A stretch of DNA of 35,081 nt from Lachnospiraceae bacterium (lineage in GTDB: Bacteria > Bacillota > Clostridia > Lachnospirales > Lachnospiraceae), in the NCBI GenBank assembly GCA_902363835.1, contig CABJBM010000042.1, forward strand, positions 1 to 35,081. The letters run 5' to 3'. Made by a program: the position numbers and the translations under genes. How positions within the stretch are numbered: position 1 is the first letter of the stretch; each line of letters starts with the position of its first letter. Under the pieces are notes generated by a model, which had not been told where the DNA came from, ran no database searches, and saw only the letters and a list, made by a program, of their open reading frames with translations. Below are positions 6,432 through 14,057 of this stretch, piece after piece.

Positions 6432-8534
6432 ATGATACCTGATAAATACTTGGAAAAAGTATATTCCGGATTTTTGGGAATGAATATTGGTATTCGTTTA
6501 GGGGCTCCTGTAGAGCCAACCTTATGGACTTATGAACGTATTTTAAATACATACGGTGAAATTACGGATTATGTAAAAGACTATAAAAATTTTGCTGCGG
6601 ATGATGATGTGAATGGGCCGGTTTATTTTCTCCGCGCTTTATATGACGATGCAAAAGACGGTAATTTAAAACCCCAGGATGTTGCCAGGGCATGGCTGAA
6701 TTATGCCCGTGAGGGTGTTGGCATGTTCTGGTGGGGCGGCTATGGCATCAGTACGGAGCACACTGCTTACCTGAATTTAAAGCATGGTATTCCTGCACCT
6801 CAATCCGGGTCTGCAAATCAAAATGGCCAATTACTTGCAGAGCAGATTGGAGGCCAGATATTTATTGACACCTGGGGACTGGTAAATCCGTGCCAGCCGG
6901 CCAAAGCAGCCGAATTTGGGCAGAGTGCTGCCAGCGTGTCTCATGACGGAGAAGGCATTTACGGTGCGCGTTTCTTTTGTGCATGCATTGCCCATGCCTT
7001 CCAATGCCAGGATATCCATGAAATTATTCAAGTGGGATTATTGCAGATCCCTGACAACAGCTTATATGCAAGCGTTGTAAATGCAGTACTGGATTTTCAC
7101 AAAGAAAATCATAACTGGCGGGATTGTTATAACATGCTGGTGCGTGATTGGGGATATGATAAATACGGCGGTGTCTGCCATATTATACCTAACGCAGGCG
7201 TATGTGCATTGTCCATGGTATATGGGAATGGAGATTTTGCAAAAACAGTTGAAATTGCGACCATGTGCGGCTGGGATACAGACTGTAATGCAGGCAATGT
7301 AGGAACCGTGCTGGGCGTTATGTGCGGGATCCAGGGTCTGCCGGAAAGGTATCGCAAACCAATAAATGATGGTATTATTCTATCCGGAATTTCCGGTTAT
7401 TTGAACAATCTGGATGTGCCTACTTACGCAAAAGAGGTTGCCCTGCTGGGTTATAAACTGGCTGAAGAAGAAGCCCCGGCCTCCCTTTCCGATAGTATAA
7501 AAGAAGGAGAAGTTCATTTTGATTTTGAACTGCCGGGCTCCACCCATAATATGCGGTTATCAAATTCATTTTATTGTACTGCAAGCCATTCCATTGATTT
7601 AGCGTATAAAGGAAACGGCTCCTTAAAGATATTAGTCGACAGGATGACGCGGGGAAATCAATGTAAGCTGTACTACAAGCCTTTTTACCGCCGGGATGAA
7701 TTTTCCGATGAGCGTTATATGCCGGTATTTACACCTACGGCATATCCGGGGCAGACAGTATCCATGAAGCTTTATCTGGATCAATGGAACGGCTGGGAAA
7801 CACTTGGGATAGCGCCTTATGTTCGTTCCATGAGCGATAAGAAAGAGCATTTGCAGGGCTATATTAAATTGGTACAGGGGGAATGGATTGACGTGACCTT
7901 TGTAATACCGGAGGTAGACGGGGATTTAATTGATGAAGCAGGTATTGTAATAGAAGGTTATTCCATTGCAAAAGCCAAAACCCTGGGATTCATATACTTA
8001 GATGAATTTTCTATTACAGGTAAAAGCAAGTATACTGTTAAAATCTCAAAGCAGCGAAAGGAATTCGGTACAATTACCCCATTTTCTGTCAATCATGGAG
8101 CCTGGGACAAAGACGGAGATGCGTTGTCCTTTATGAGGTGCGGGCCATCCTTTGCTTATGCCGGTAATTATTTTTCAAAAGACGTAAGGTTGACAGTGCC
8201 GGTTACTCCAATCAATGGGGAAAACCACCTGCTGCAAATCCGCGCTCAAGGTGTAATGAGAGGATATATTGCCGGATTTTCAGAAGAGGGGAAAGCAGCC
8301 ATTTATAAAAATGATTTTGGTTTTCAGAAAATAATGGAAACGGATTTTGCCTGGAAGCATGGGATTACTTATAAACTCACTTTGGAAGCGGTTGGTGACC
8401 GGATTACCTTGTCCATAGATGACGAGAAAATACTGGAAATTAAAGATGACAGCTTCCGGTACGGCATGTTTGGCTGTGGTTCCATTGGCATGGGAAGAAC
8501 CTTATTCGGTGATTTTGAAATTATGGAGATTTAG
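6432..8534 (+). CDS. ADP-ribosylglycohydrolase-fold enzyme 2 with C-terminal beta-rich domain
   Basis: A 700-residue two-part protein. Residues 1 to about 345 form a second, divergent ADP-ribosylglycohydrolase domain: the first metal motif reads F-A-A-D-D-D-V (54-60) in place of the usual T-D-D-T, and the second reads CGWDTDCNAGNVGTVLG with D282 and D284. Cysteines and W-W-G-G-Y (near 99-103) are frequent in this subgroup. Residues about 360-700 have alternating hydrophobic strands and aromatic residues (HFDFELPGSTHNMRL, later GYIAGFSEEGKAAIY, then LSIDDEKILEI) and look like one or two beta-sandwich, carbohydrate-binding-like domains. There is no signal peptide, so it acts in the cytoplasm. 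AAAGGAG precedes ATG 6432 by 9 bases. The double domain suggests a sugar-containing small molecule or oligosaccharide as substrate (inference). Confidence 0.8.
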   Translation: MIPDKYLEKVYSGFLGMNIGIRLGAPVEPTLWTYERILNTYGEITDYVKDYKNFAADDDVNGPVYFLRALYDDAKDGNLKPQDVARAWLNYAREGVGMFWWGGYGISTEHTAYLNLKHGIPAPQSGSANQNGQLLAEQIGGQIFIDTWGLVNPCQPAKAAEFGQSAASVSHDGEGIYGARFFCACIAHAFQCQDIHEIIQVGLLQIPDNSLYASVVNAVLDFHKENHNWRDCYNMLVRDWGYDKYGGVCHIIPNAGVCALSMVYGNGDFAKTVEIATMCGWDTDCNAGNVGTVLGVMCGIQGLPERYRKPINDGIILSGISGYLNNLDVPTYAKEVALLGYKLAEEEAPASLSDSIKEGEVHFDFELPGSTHNMRLSNSFYCTASHSIDLAYKGNGSLKILVDRMTRGNQCKLYYKPFYRRDEFSDERYMPVFTPTAYPGQTVSMKLYLDQWNGWETLGIAPYVRSMSDKKEHLQGYIKLVQGEWIDVTFVIPEVDGDLIDEAGIVIEGYSIAKAKTLGFIYLDEFSITGKSKYTVKISKQRKEFGTITPFSVNHGAWDKDGDALSFMRCGPSFAYAGNYFSKDVRLTVPVTPINGENHLLQIRAQGVMRGYIAGFSEEGKAAIYKNDFGFQKIMETDFAWKHGITYKLTLEAVGDRITLSIDDEKILEIKDDSFRYGMFGCGSIGMGRTLFGDFEIMEI

Positions 8535-8609
8535 GATATACTACCTGGTAACAAGAGTTGCTGATGCGGACAGTTCCCTTCCGGGCAGGGAAGAAGTCAA
8601 TGCAATTCG

Positions 8610-8637
8610 TTGACTTATCTATTAATTCAGGTATAAT
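8610..8637 (+). promoter_or_regulatory. Internal promoter of the GntR regulator gene
   Basis: TTGACT (8610-8615), a 16-base spacer and TATAAT (8632-8637) give a near-consensus promoter with the same hexamers and spacing as the operon promoter at 169-196. It lies within the apparent longer frame of the regulator, which supports starting that gene at 8690. No copy of the upstream palindrome was found here, so autoregulation would act through the distal promoter. Confidence 0.7.
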
Positions 8638-8689
8638 TGAAGTGTTAGATCTTTTAAATGTAAAGTTAGAGATGAAGCGAGGTATCAAT

Positions 8690-9361
8690 ATGGGTTTTGC
8701 TCCAATTGAGAATGAAAGATTATCAGATAAAGTTGTACGGGTTATAATGGAACAAATAAAAGACGGAACTTTAAAACCTGGAGATAAATTACCAAATGAA
8801 CTTGATTTGGCTGATGAATTCTGCGTAAGCAGAGGAATTCTAAGAGAAGCCCTTACGATATTACAAGCAAGAAATTATATCTGCAGAAAACCTAAAGAAG
8901 GTACCTTTGTTAATCCGAATATTTTAGAAATTATGAATATTTCTGTGGGAATTACACTAAAGGAAGGTACTTACAGCGATTTAATTGAAATGCGTATTTG
9001 CCTGGAACAAAGAACTGTGGAAAAAATCATTGAAACTGCATCGGATGAAGAGATTGCAGAATTATATGATTTGATTTCAGAAACAGATAAGAAAAAAGGG
9101 GCGCGTTCCATTGATCACTATTTCCACTATCGTCTTGCAGAGCTGTCCCATAATGCGATATTTATGAATTTTATTGATTCCTATTATGATATCATTGATG
9201 AGGTTGCTACCCATACAACTAAGAATGCAAACCGCAGACAGGAGATATATAAAGAGCATTGCGAAATTATTCAAGCTCTTAAGGAAAGAGATAAAGAAAA
9301 GGCAAAAGAAGCCGTGGTAAGCCATCTTAAAAATGTATTGCAAAATATTAAAAAAGATTGA
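8690..9361 (+). CDS. GntR-family (FadR/FCD subfamily) transcriptional regulator
   Basis: A 223-residue regulator. Residues about 7-75 form the winged helix (IKDGTLKPGDKLPNELDLAD, VSRGILREALTILQ, RKPKEGTFVNPN). The rest is an all-helical FCD ligand domain with the usual metal-ligand pattern D-H-Y-F-H, an EHCEIIQAL helix and a late histidine (VVSHLKNV). FCD proteins sense organic acids, sugar acids and related catabolic intermediates. The longest frame opens at TTG 8558, but the promoter at 8610-8637 and the ribosome site AGCGAGG (8676-8682) fix ATG 8690. It is the last gene of the operon and the natural candidate for the palindrome at 196-216. Ligand unknown. Confidence 0.9.
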   Translation: MGFAPIENERLSDKVVRVIMEQIKDGTLKPGDKLPNELDLADEFCVSRGILREALTILQARNYICRKPKEGTFVNPNILEIMNISVGITLKEGTYSDLIEMRICLEQRTVEKIIETASDEEIAELYDLISETDKKKGARSIDHYFHYRLAELSHNAIFMNFIDSYYDIIDEVATHTTKNANRRQEIYKEHCEIIQALKERDKEKAKEAVVSHLKNVLQNIKKD

Positions 9362-9413
9362 GAGTAAAATTCTGCTGCAAAGAAGTAACGAAAGTATCTC
9401 AAAGATCGTACAG

Positions 9414-9461
9414 ACCTCCAAGCTGATGTAAGGTAAAATGACTCAGTTTGGAGGTGTTTTT
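9414..9461 (+). terminator. Intrinsic terminator closing the operon
   Basis: ACCTCCAA (9414-9421), a G-T wobble, then CTGA pair with TCAG (9443-9446) and TTGGAGGT (9448-9455), giving a 13-pair stem with a 16-base loop, followed by G and five Ts (9457-9461). It lies 52 bases after the regulator stop and just before the antisense EamA remnant. Confidence 0.75.
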
Positions 9462-9466
9462 ATGCC

Positions 9467-9745
9467 TCATGATTCCTTTTTCAAAAGCTTTGGTTTCACT
9501 TTGGTTTCGGATAGCCACAGCCCTAATAATGTGAGAACTGCACCAGTAATTAAAACTATGGTTAACGGCTCTTTTAATATCAGTACGGATGTCACAACCG
9601 TTACCAGCGGAACAAGATAGATATAGATGCTGGTTTTGACAGCTCCCAGCAGCTTGACTGCTGTATTCCATGTGACGAAACAAATCGCCGAAGCGCCAAA
9701 TCCCAAAAACAGGATGTTGCCAAGATTGACCGGGTTTGCAAAAGC
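9467..9745 (-). pseudogene. C-terminal remnant of an EamA/DMT-family transporter
   Basis: About 92 codons read on the minus strand, from FANPVNLGNILFLGFGAS near 9745 to a stop at 9467. Segments such as FVTWNTAVKLLGAVKTS, a LVPLVTVVTSVLILKEPLT stretch and VLTLLGLWLSE are the classic last three membrane helices of EamA transporters. The N-terminal two thirds are missing. Upstream the frame runs into the AraC remnant in another frame, with no start or ribosome site of its own. It is best read as the surviving end of a deleted gene. Confidence 0.8.
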
Positions 9746-10061
9746 GGGGCGGGGTTTCGCATCCCAGCACCTCCCGGGTGACTCCGGCCATGATTTCCGG
9801 CTTGATATTCAGGCTGCGATAGCTGAGCCCTCCTGCGTCCATTTGTTCGCAGGCGTGGTTGTCCATTGGGTTGAAAGTCAATAAATGGCCTGGACCAATC
9901 CGGTATTCCTGGTGATTGACCATTAGACGGCGTTCCCCCATTTCAATCAAACCAATGACATAGTAATCATGAAAATGGTTTGGAAAGTTCTGCCCCAACC
10001 CCATAAACTGGTAGGCTTCAATTTGCAGTTCATCGTCAAAGCGAATGTTCTTTTTATTCAT
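9740..10061 (-). pseudogene. N-terminal remnant of an AraC-family regulator
   Basis: On the minus strand, ATG 10061 (ribosome site AAAGG about 9 bases upstream) opens a cupin-type AraC sensing domain: NFPNHFHDYYVIGLIEMGER, then RIGPGHLLTFNPMDNHACEQ and SYRSLNIKPEI. The likeness stops after about 107 residues (TREVLGCETPPRF); the paired helix-turn-helix domain is absent. From there the frame continues as out-of-frame antisense of EamA sequence to 9399, giving a 220-residue chimeric open frame that should not be taken for a real protein. The deletion joint is near 9735-9745. The aldehyde dehydrogenase gene lies divergently upstream and was probably its former target or neighbour. Confidence 0.8.
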
Positions 10062-10276
10062 GTCCAAGTGCCTTTATCCCCCCGATCTGATCCATTTCAG
10101 TTTAACAAGTTTATGAAAAAGATGATTGTATGATATTGACTTTTTTATAGTACTATTTCCCGCAGCACTTTTGTATCTTTGTCAACTGTTTGCGGCTTTT
10201 CATGCACCGAATTTCAGCTTATTTTCCTGCGGATTCAAATATTCCTCCATTATTTTCGTTAAAAAGAAAACTAAGA

Positions 10277-10306
10277 TTGACTTTGTACTGGAAATAAATG
10301 TATACT
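10277..10306 (+). promoter_or_regulatory. Promoter of the aldehyde dehydrogenase gene
   Basis: TTGACT (10277-10282) and TATACT (10301-10306) with an 18-base spacer; predicted start near 10313, about 31 bases before the ATG. The stretch 10068-10276 upstream, between the AraC remnant and this promoter, is AT-rich and shows no gene or clear repeat. Confidence 0.6.
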
Positions 10307-10343
10307 TTCACTAACTATCAATCAAAGAAAGGGGTAATGCAGT

Positions 10344-11780
10344 ATGAAATACTATGATAAGCAGTTTATTGATGGTGTATGGCGGGAGGGATCCGGCGAC
10401 AAAATTATGGAAAACCGTAACCCGTACACAGGGGAATTAATCTATTCCTATCGCTCAGCAAGCACTCAGGATGTGGACGATGCCTATGAGGCTGCTAAAA
10501 GGGCCCAGCCGCAGTGGGGCGCTACTCTGCCGGAGGAAAGGCGTACATATTTAAAAAGACTTGCACAAGTTATTAGAGAAATGGAATCGGAAATCTTTCA
10601 GCTTCTGGCGGAAGAAAGCGGCGGAACCAGGGCAAAATTCGGCTTTGAGTATGGCGATTCCCTGAAAGTCATTGATGATGCAATGGGATACCATATGATG
10701 ATGGATGGCCGTATCATGCCCTCGAATATTCCGGGCAAGGATAATTATGTTTTTAAAATACCCAAGGGCGTTATCTGTGTGATTGCTCCTTTTAATTTCC
10801 CATTATTGCTTTCTCTCCGCTCGGTAGTTCCTGCCATTGCATGCGGCAATACTGTGGTGCTCAAACCTTCTACCGAAACACCAGGCTCTGCTTTTCTGAT
10901 AGCTGAAATGTTTGAAAAGGCTGGATTTCCTCACGGCGTGTTAAATGTAGTGGCTGGAAGAGGCTCTGAGATTGGGGATTATATTGTCTCTCATCCGGTA
11001 CCTTCGCTTATTTCCTTTACAGGCTCCACAGAGGTGGGGCAGCATATAGGCAAGGTGGCAGGAGAGCTGCTCAAGGACGTTTCCTTGGAATTGGGAGGTA
11101 ACCAGGTCATGATTGTGTTGGATGATGCCGATGCGGACCAGGCGGCCAGGGCTGCCATTGTGGGAGCCTATTCCCACCAGGGACAGATTTGTATGGCGTT
11201 GAACCGTGTCCTGGCAACTCCCAAAGTATACGATGACTTTATCAAGGCTTTTGTGAAGTATTCAAAGGAAGTAAAGGTGGGAGATCCCTTTGACCAGCAG
11301 GTCTCCATAGGTCCTCTTATCAACAGGCAGCAGGCGGAAAAGGTGGAAGAAAGAATCCGGGAAACCATACAGGCAGGGGCAAAAGTAGAGCTGGAAGGTA
11401 AAATTGAGGGCAGCGTGGTGTACCCTTGGATACTCTCAGGCGTTACCAATGATATGTGCGCCGCAAGATGTGAAATGTTTGCACCGGTATGTTCGGTTAT
11501 ACCGGTCAAAGATGAGGAGGAAGCCATCCGAATTGCAAATGATACGGAATACGGCTTAAGCAACAGCATCTTTACAAAGGACCTTTACAAGGGGCTGCAG
11601 CTGGCCCGCCGCCTGGAATCCGGTATGGTCCATGTGAACGATCAATCGATTCACCATGAGCCTCACGTAATGTTTGGAGGAGAGAAAAACTCTGGCGTAG
11701 GGCGCTTTAACGGGCATTGGGTAGTAGATAAATTCACAACCGAAAAGTGGATCAGCGTACAGCGTACAGATCGGTATTAA
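10344..11780 (+). CDS. NAD(P)-dependent aldehyde dehydrogenase
   Basis: A 478-residue cytoplasmic enzyme of the aldehyde dehydrogenase superfamily, close in length and motifs to the benzaldehyde/vanillin-type group. It oxidises an aldehyde to the acid with NAD(P)+. Visible motifs are APFNFPLLLSLRSVVPAIA (cofactor fold), KPSTETP, FTGSTEVG, the general base in LELGGNQ (E249) and the catalytic cysteine in GQICMA (C283). The C-terminal FGGEKNSGVGRFNG is also typical. AAAGGGG (10328-10334) precedes ATG 10344. The gene stands alone, followed by hairpins at 11787 and 11883. Its substrate is not readable; its former divergent AraC regulator is truncated, so expression may now be unregulated. Confidence 0.92.
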   Translation: MKYYDKQFIDGVWREGSGDKIMENRNPYTGELIYSYRSASTQDVDDAYEAAKRAQPQWGATLPEERRTYLKRLAQVIREMESEIFQLLAEESGGTRAKFGFEYGDSLKVIDDAMGYHMMMDGRIMPSNIPGKDNYVFKIPKGVICVIAPFNFPLLLSLRSVVPAIACGNTVVLKPSTETPGSAFLIAEMFEKAGFPHGVLNVVAGRGSEIGDYIVSHPVPSLISFTGSTEVGQHIGKVAGELLKDVSLELGGNQVMIVLDDADADQAARAAIVGAYSHQGQICMALNRVLATPKVYDDFIKAFVKYSKEVKVGDPFDQQVSIGPLINRQQAEKVEERIRETIQAGAKVELEGKIEGSVVYPWILSGVTNDMCAARCEMFAPVCSVIPVKDEEEAIRIANDTEYGLSNSIFTKDLYKGLQLARRLESGMVHVNDQSIHHEPHVMFGGEKNSGVGRFNGHWVVDKFTTEKWISVQRTDRY

Positions 11781-11786
11781 GCAGCC

Positions 11787-11815
11787 CGGCCGCGTATCCT
11801 AAGGATACGCGGCCG
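11787..11815. other. Perfect 13-bp hairpin after aldehyde dehydrogenase
   Basis: CGGCCGCGTATCC (11787-11799) pairs without mismatch to GGATACGCGGCCG (11803-11815) across a 3-base loop. It begins 7 bases after the stop codon. There is no U-run, so it is more likely a 3'-end stabiliser upstream of the true terminator at 11883-11936. Confidence 0.6.
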
Positions 11816-11882
11816 AGGTGTAAATAAAGGAAAAAATGTCATGCCGACAGGTCAAGGCAGATATAGCTTAATAAAAGATCAT

Positions 11883-11936
11883 GAGGCTAAGTTTTTAGGT
11901 CTGCTTTAACGGCCTGTCTACTTAGCTTCTTTTTTT
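11883..11936 (+). terminator. Intrinsic terminator of the aldehyde dehydrogenase transcript
   Basis: GAGGCTAAGT (11883-11892) pairs with ACTTAGCTTC (11920-11929; one G-T), an inner AGGTC/GGCCT stem adds five pairs, and seven Ts follow (11930-11936). Confidence 0.75.
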
Positions 11937-12280
11937 AGCTCCAATAATAGAAAGGAAGAAATCTAAGGAAAAATGAGTGATCATGTACAAGAAAGGGCTT
12001 GTTAATTCCAATAATCAGGATATTTGCAAAAGGTATGCAGCATGACGCCGGTCCCAATGATGCAGCTAAAGACAAAATGAACTACATAATCACAAAATCT
12101 GACAGTAGACTTTCAAGAATACTCTGGAAATGTATATGGTGGATTTTTATTGTCCAATGAATTAGCTCATGATTTCATCACATTTTTCCCGTGAAATTAA
12201 TATTGTTGGAGAAATGATGGATATATTTAATTGATAAATCAATAATATTAATGTAAAAGTTAATATTAGTGATTTGCCTG
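11937..12280. other. Gene-free stretch
   Basis: No convincing gene. The plus strand holds only short open stretches in all three frames (the longest about 57 codons, ending at a stop near 12158), without a good ribosome site or a recognisable family. It may be eroded coding sequence. The last part is very AT-rich and leads into the promoter at 12281. Confidence 0.4.
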
Positions 12281-12309
12281 TTGACATATTTAACTTATAG
12301 TTGTATATT
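12281..12309 (+). promoter_or_regulatory. Promoter of the DUF2089/SHOCT/YvlD operon
   Basis: TTGACA (12281-12286), a 17-base spacer and TATATT (12304-12309): an almost ideal sigma-A promoter, start near 12316, 26 bases before ATG 12342. Confidence 0.75.
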
Positions 12310-12341
12310 ATAGTAAATAATATAACAGGAAGGTGAATACA

Positions 12342-12731
12342 ATGAAATACAAAGCCCCGGGTAAATGCCCTGTATGCGGCGAAAAACTTTCCATAACCAA
12401 GCTGGGTTGTCCCAAGTGCTCCACAGTCATTGAAGGAGATTTCCAGCCTTGTGAATTTTGTCGACTTCCGGAGGAAGATCTGGATTTTGTTAAGGTCTTC
12501 ATAAGATGCCGCGGTAATATCAAGGATGTTGAGAAAGAGCTGGGTATTTCTTATCCCACGGTCCGCGGTAAACTGGATTCGGTCATAAGAGGCCTTGGGT
12601 ATGAAGTGTCATCAAAAGAAGTGGTTAAGGAAAATGAAGATAAAACAGCCGCCAGGAATGAAATTCTTGACCAATTATCAAAGGGTGAAATCTCACCAAA
12701 AGAAGCAACGGAACGGATTAAAAAACTATAA
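12342..12731 (+). CDS. DUF2089 family zinc-ribbon / helix-turn-helix protein
   Basis: A 129-residue protein. It starts with paired CxxC motifs (C9/C12, C23/C26, and C37/C40), a zinc ribbon. A helix-turn-helix-like segment follows (NIKDVEKELGISYPTVRGKL, about residues 60-79). The last 26 residues (RNEILDQLSKGEISPKEATE) are a SHOCT-like helical hairpin, a motif repeated at the start of the next protein. The frame can open at GTG 12333, but that overlaps the ribosome site AGGAAGG (12327-12333), so ATG 12342 is chosen. DUF2089 proteins are probable DNA-binding regulators; as first gene of the operon it may control it (inference). Confidence 0.85.
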   Translation: MKYKAPGKCPVCGEKLSITKLGCPKCSTVIEGDFQPCEFCRLPEEDLDFVKVFIRCRGNIKDVEKELGISYPTVRGKLDSVIRGLGYEVSSKEVVKENEDKTAARNEILDQLSKGEISPKEATERIKKL

Positions 12732-12746
12732 TTGGAGGATCAGTCT

Positions 12747-13190
12747 ATGAGTGAACAACAAAAAATATTAGAAATGATAGAAAAAGGGCAGATTACCGCT
12801 TCCGAAGGTATGGAGCTTTTGGAAGCTTTGAATTTGGCTAAGGAAGCAGAATCGGTTCAGAAGGTTGAAACCCTTACAACTGTAAGAGGAAACTATAAGT
12901 TCCTTAAGATAACGGTGAAGTCAGATGACAATTCCGTTAATGTTAACGTAAATATACCCTTACGTCTGTTGACTACCATCAGTGAAATCGCTGATAAGAT
13001 GACTACTATGGTTCCCGCGGATGCCAGAAGGGAGATGGAAGCGAAAGGTATTGATATATCCAGCATTGATTTTGCAAAAATAATCGAAGAGATTATAAAC
13101 GGTACCTTGGATGACCCGAATATCATTGATGTGGAAGCATGGGATGAAAGCCATAAGGCGATGATAAAGGTGAGAGTATATGTGGATTAA
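12747..13190 (+). CDS. SHOCT-like domain protein (YvlB/LiaX-associated type)
   Basis: A 147-residue soluble protein. Residues about 4-27 (QQKILEMIEKGQITASEGME) are the same short helical hairpin that ends the DUF2089 protein upstream. The body has a strand (KFLKITVKS), an I-P-L turn, two amphipathic helices and a C-terminal IIDVEAWDESHKAMIKVRVY strand. Ribosome site GGAGG (12734-12738) supports ATG 12747 and not TTG 12732. Such proteins sit in yvl-like envelope-stress operons; the molecular role is unknown. The next gene is a shortened relative of this body and overlaps its end by 11 bases, implying coupled translation. Confidence 0.75.
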   Translation: MSEQQKILEMIEKGQITASEGMELLEALNLAKEAESVQKVETLTTVRGNYKFLKITVKSDDNSVNVNVNIPLRLLTTISEIADKMTTMVPADARREMEAKGIDISSIDFAKIIEEIINGTLDDPNIIDVEAWDESHKAMIKVRVYVD

Positions 13191-13494
13191 GGGATGTCAT
13201 TTATTGTGGATCAAGCTCAGGATTGAGAGCAGAAGGTTCATAGGTATTCCCTTTCCGATTCCTTTGTTTATCTTTCAGGAATTATTGGACTGTTTCCTGG
13301 ATTTACTGACTGCAGCATGTTTTTTTATACCGAAAGCACCTGATCCCAGTTCCTCATCCCGAATCACCATCTCTTCTGTGAAAGTACTCATTACCATGAT
13401 CATGAAAATGCTGGATTCTTTAACCGGAGATGGACCATATGATCTTGTGGATGTTACAATTGATAAAGTTAAAGTATTAATTAAAATCAGGTAA
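13180..13494 (+). CDS. Small protein paralogous to the body of the preceding SHOCT-like protein
   Basis: A 104-residue protein overlapping the previous gene by 11 bases. It has no recognised name, but it aligns by eye with the previous protein without its first domain: LRIES.../IPFPIPL against LKITVKS.../NIPL, TISSVKVLI against DISSIDFAK, and DLVDVTIDKVKVLIKIR against NIIDVEAWDESHKAMIKVRV. The central helix (ELLDCFLDLLTAACFF) is much more hydrophobic, so it may sit on the membrane. It probably arose by tandem duplication and loss of the SHOCT-like part. No ribosome site better than the overlap is visible; translation is probably coupled. Confidence 0.7.
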   Translation: MWIKGCHLLWIKLRIESRRFIGIPFPIPLFIFQELLDCFLDLLTAACFFIPKAPDPSSSSRITISSVKVLITMIMKMLDSLTGDGPYDLVDVTIDKVKVLIKIR

Positions 13495-13518
13495 AGCATG
13501 TTTGTTGGAGGTAAAATG

Positions 13519-13857
13519 ATGAAACTGTTCATAAAATATATATCCATAGTATTAGCGATATATCTGCTGTCACTGGTATCACACACGATTTATATTGGCA
13601 GTATCTCAGCACTTCTTATTATGGGATTGGTACTGTTAGTAGTAAACTTTATATTAAAGCCGATCCTGCTATTGATTACATTACCGGTCAGCTTACTGAC
13701 TTTAGGATTATTCAGCTTTATTGTAAATGCCTGGACGATCATGATTGCAGATTATTTTGTAACAGATATAAGCATGGGTGGCTTTCTTAATTCATTGCTT
13801 GCCGCTTTTATCATCGTTATCTTTAATCATCTGTTCAAGGATATGAATAAGAGCTAA
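13519..13857 (+). CDS. YvlD-type small membrane protein (phage holin superfamily IV, PF04020)
   Basis: A 112-residue, four-helix membrane protein, residues MKLFIKYISIVLAIYLLS onward. LILKPILLLITLPVSLLTLG-like sequence (here NFILKPILLLITLPVSLLTL) is the family hallmark, followed by FSFIVNAWTIMIADYF. GGAGG (13507-13511) lies 7 bases before ATG 13519; ATG 13516 is possible, while ATG 13498 overlaps the ribosome site region and is rejected. Despite the family name it is a chromosomal envelope protein, like Bacillus YvlD, encoded beside YvlB-type proteins. It ends the operon. Confidence 0.88.
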   Translation: MKLFIKYISIVLAIYLLSLVSHTIYIGSISALLIMGLVLLVVNFILKPILLLITLPVSLLTLGLFSFIVNAWTIMIADYFVTDISMGGFLNSLLAAFIIVIFNHLFKDMNKS

Positions 13858-13918
13858 AATTAATGAGTTGTAAATATTAGATGTACTTAGCAATATCATA
13901 ATCGGAGAAAACAAAAGG

Positions 13919-13956
13919 AAGAGAGTAGTCCGGATACAGTTCTGGACTACTCTCTT
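13919..13956. terminator. Hairpin after the yvl-like operon
   Basis: AAGAGAGTAGTCC (13919-13931) pairs perfectly with GGACTACTCTCTT (13944-13956) around a 12-base loop. No U-run follows on the plus strand, so termination efficiency is uncertain. Confidence 0.6.
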
Positions 13957-14057
13957 AAGCATTTTGACCTGGGGGGCGTACCTGGGCAACAGATATTTAT
14001 CAGCGTCAAGGTTTAAAATAAGTACCCGTTATTATTGAGCTGGAGGAAGTAAAGGAT

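Noticed and set aside
8558..8689. 44-residue N-terminal extension of the GntR regulator
   Set aside because: A near-consensus promoter lies inside it and a good ribosome site serves ATG 8690; the extension has no family likeness.
9399..10067. 222-residue open frame on the minus strand as one intact protein
   Set aside because: Only its first ~107 residues resemble AraC; the rest is an out-of-frame reading of EamA sequence, so the frame is a chimera left by a deletion.
13519..13857. 'Phage holin' as a sign of a prophage
   Set aside because: This family name covers chromosomal YvlD-type membrane proteins; no phage genes surround it.
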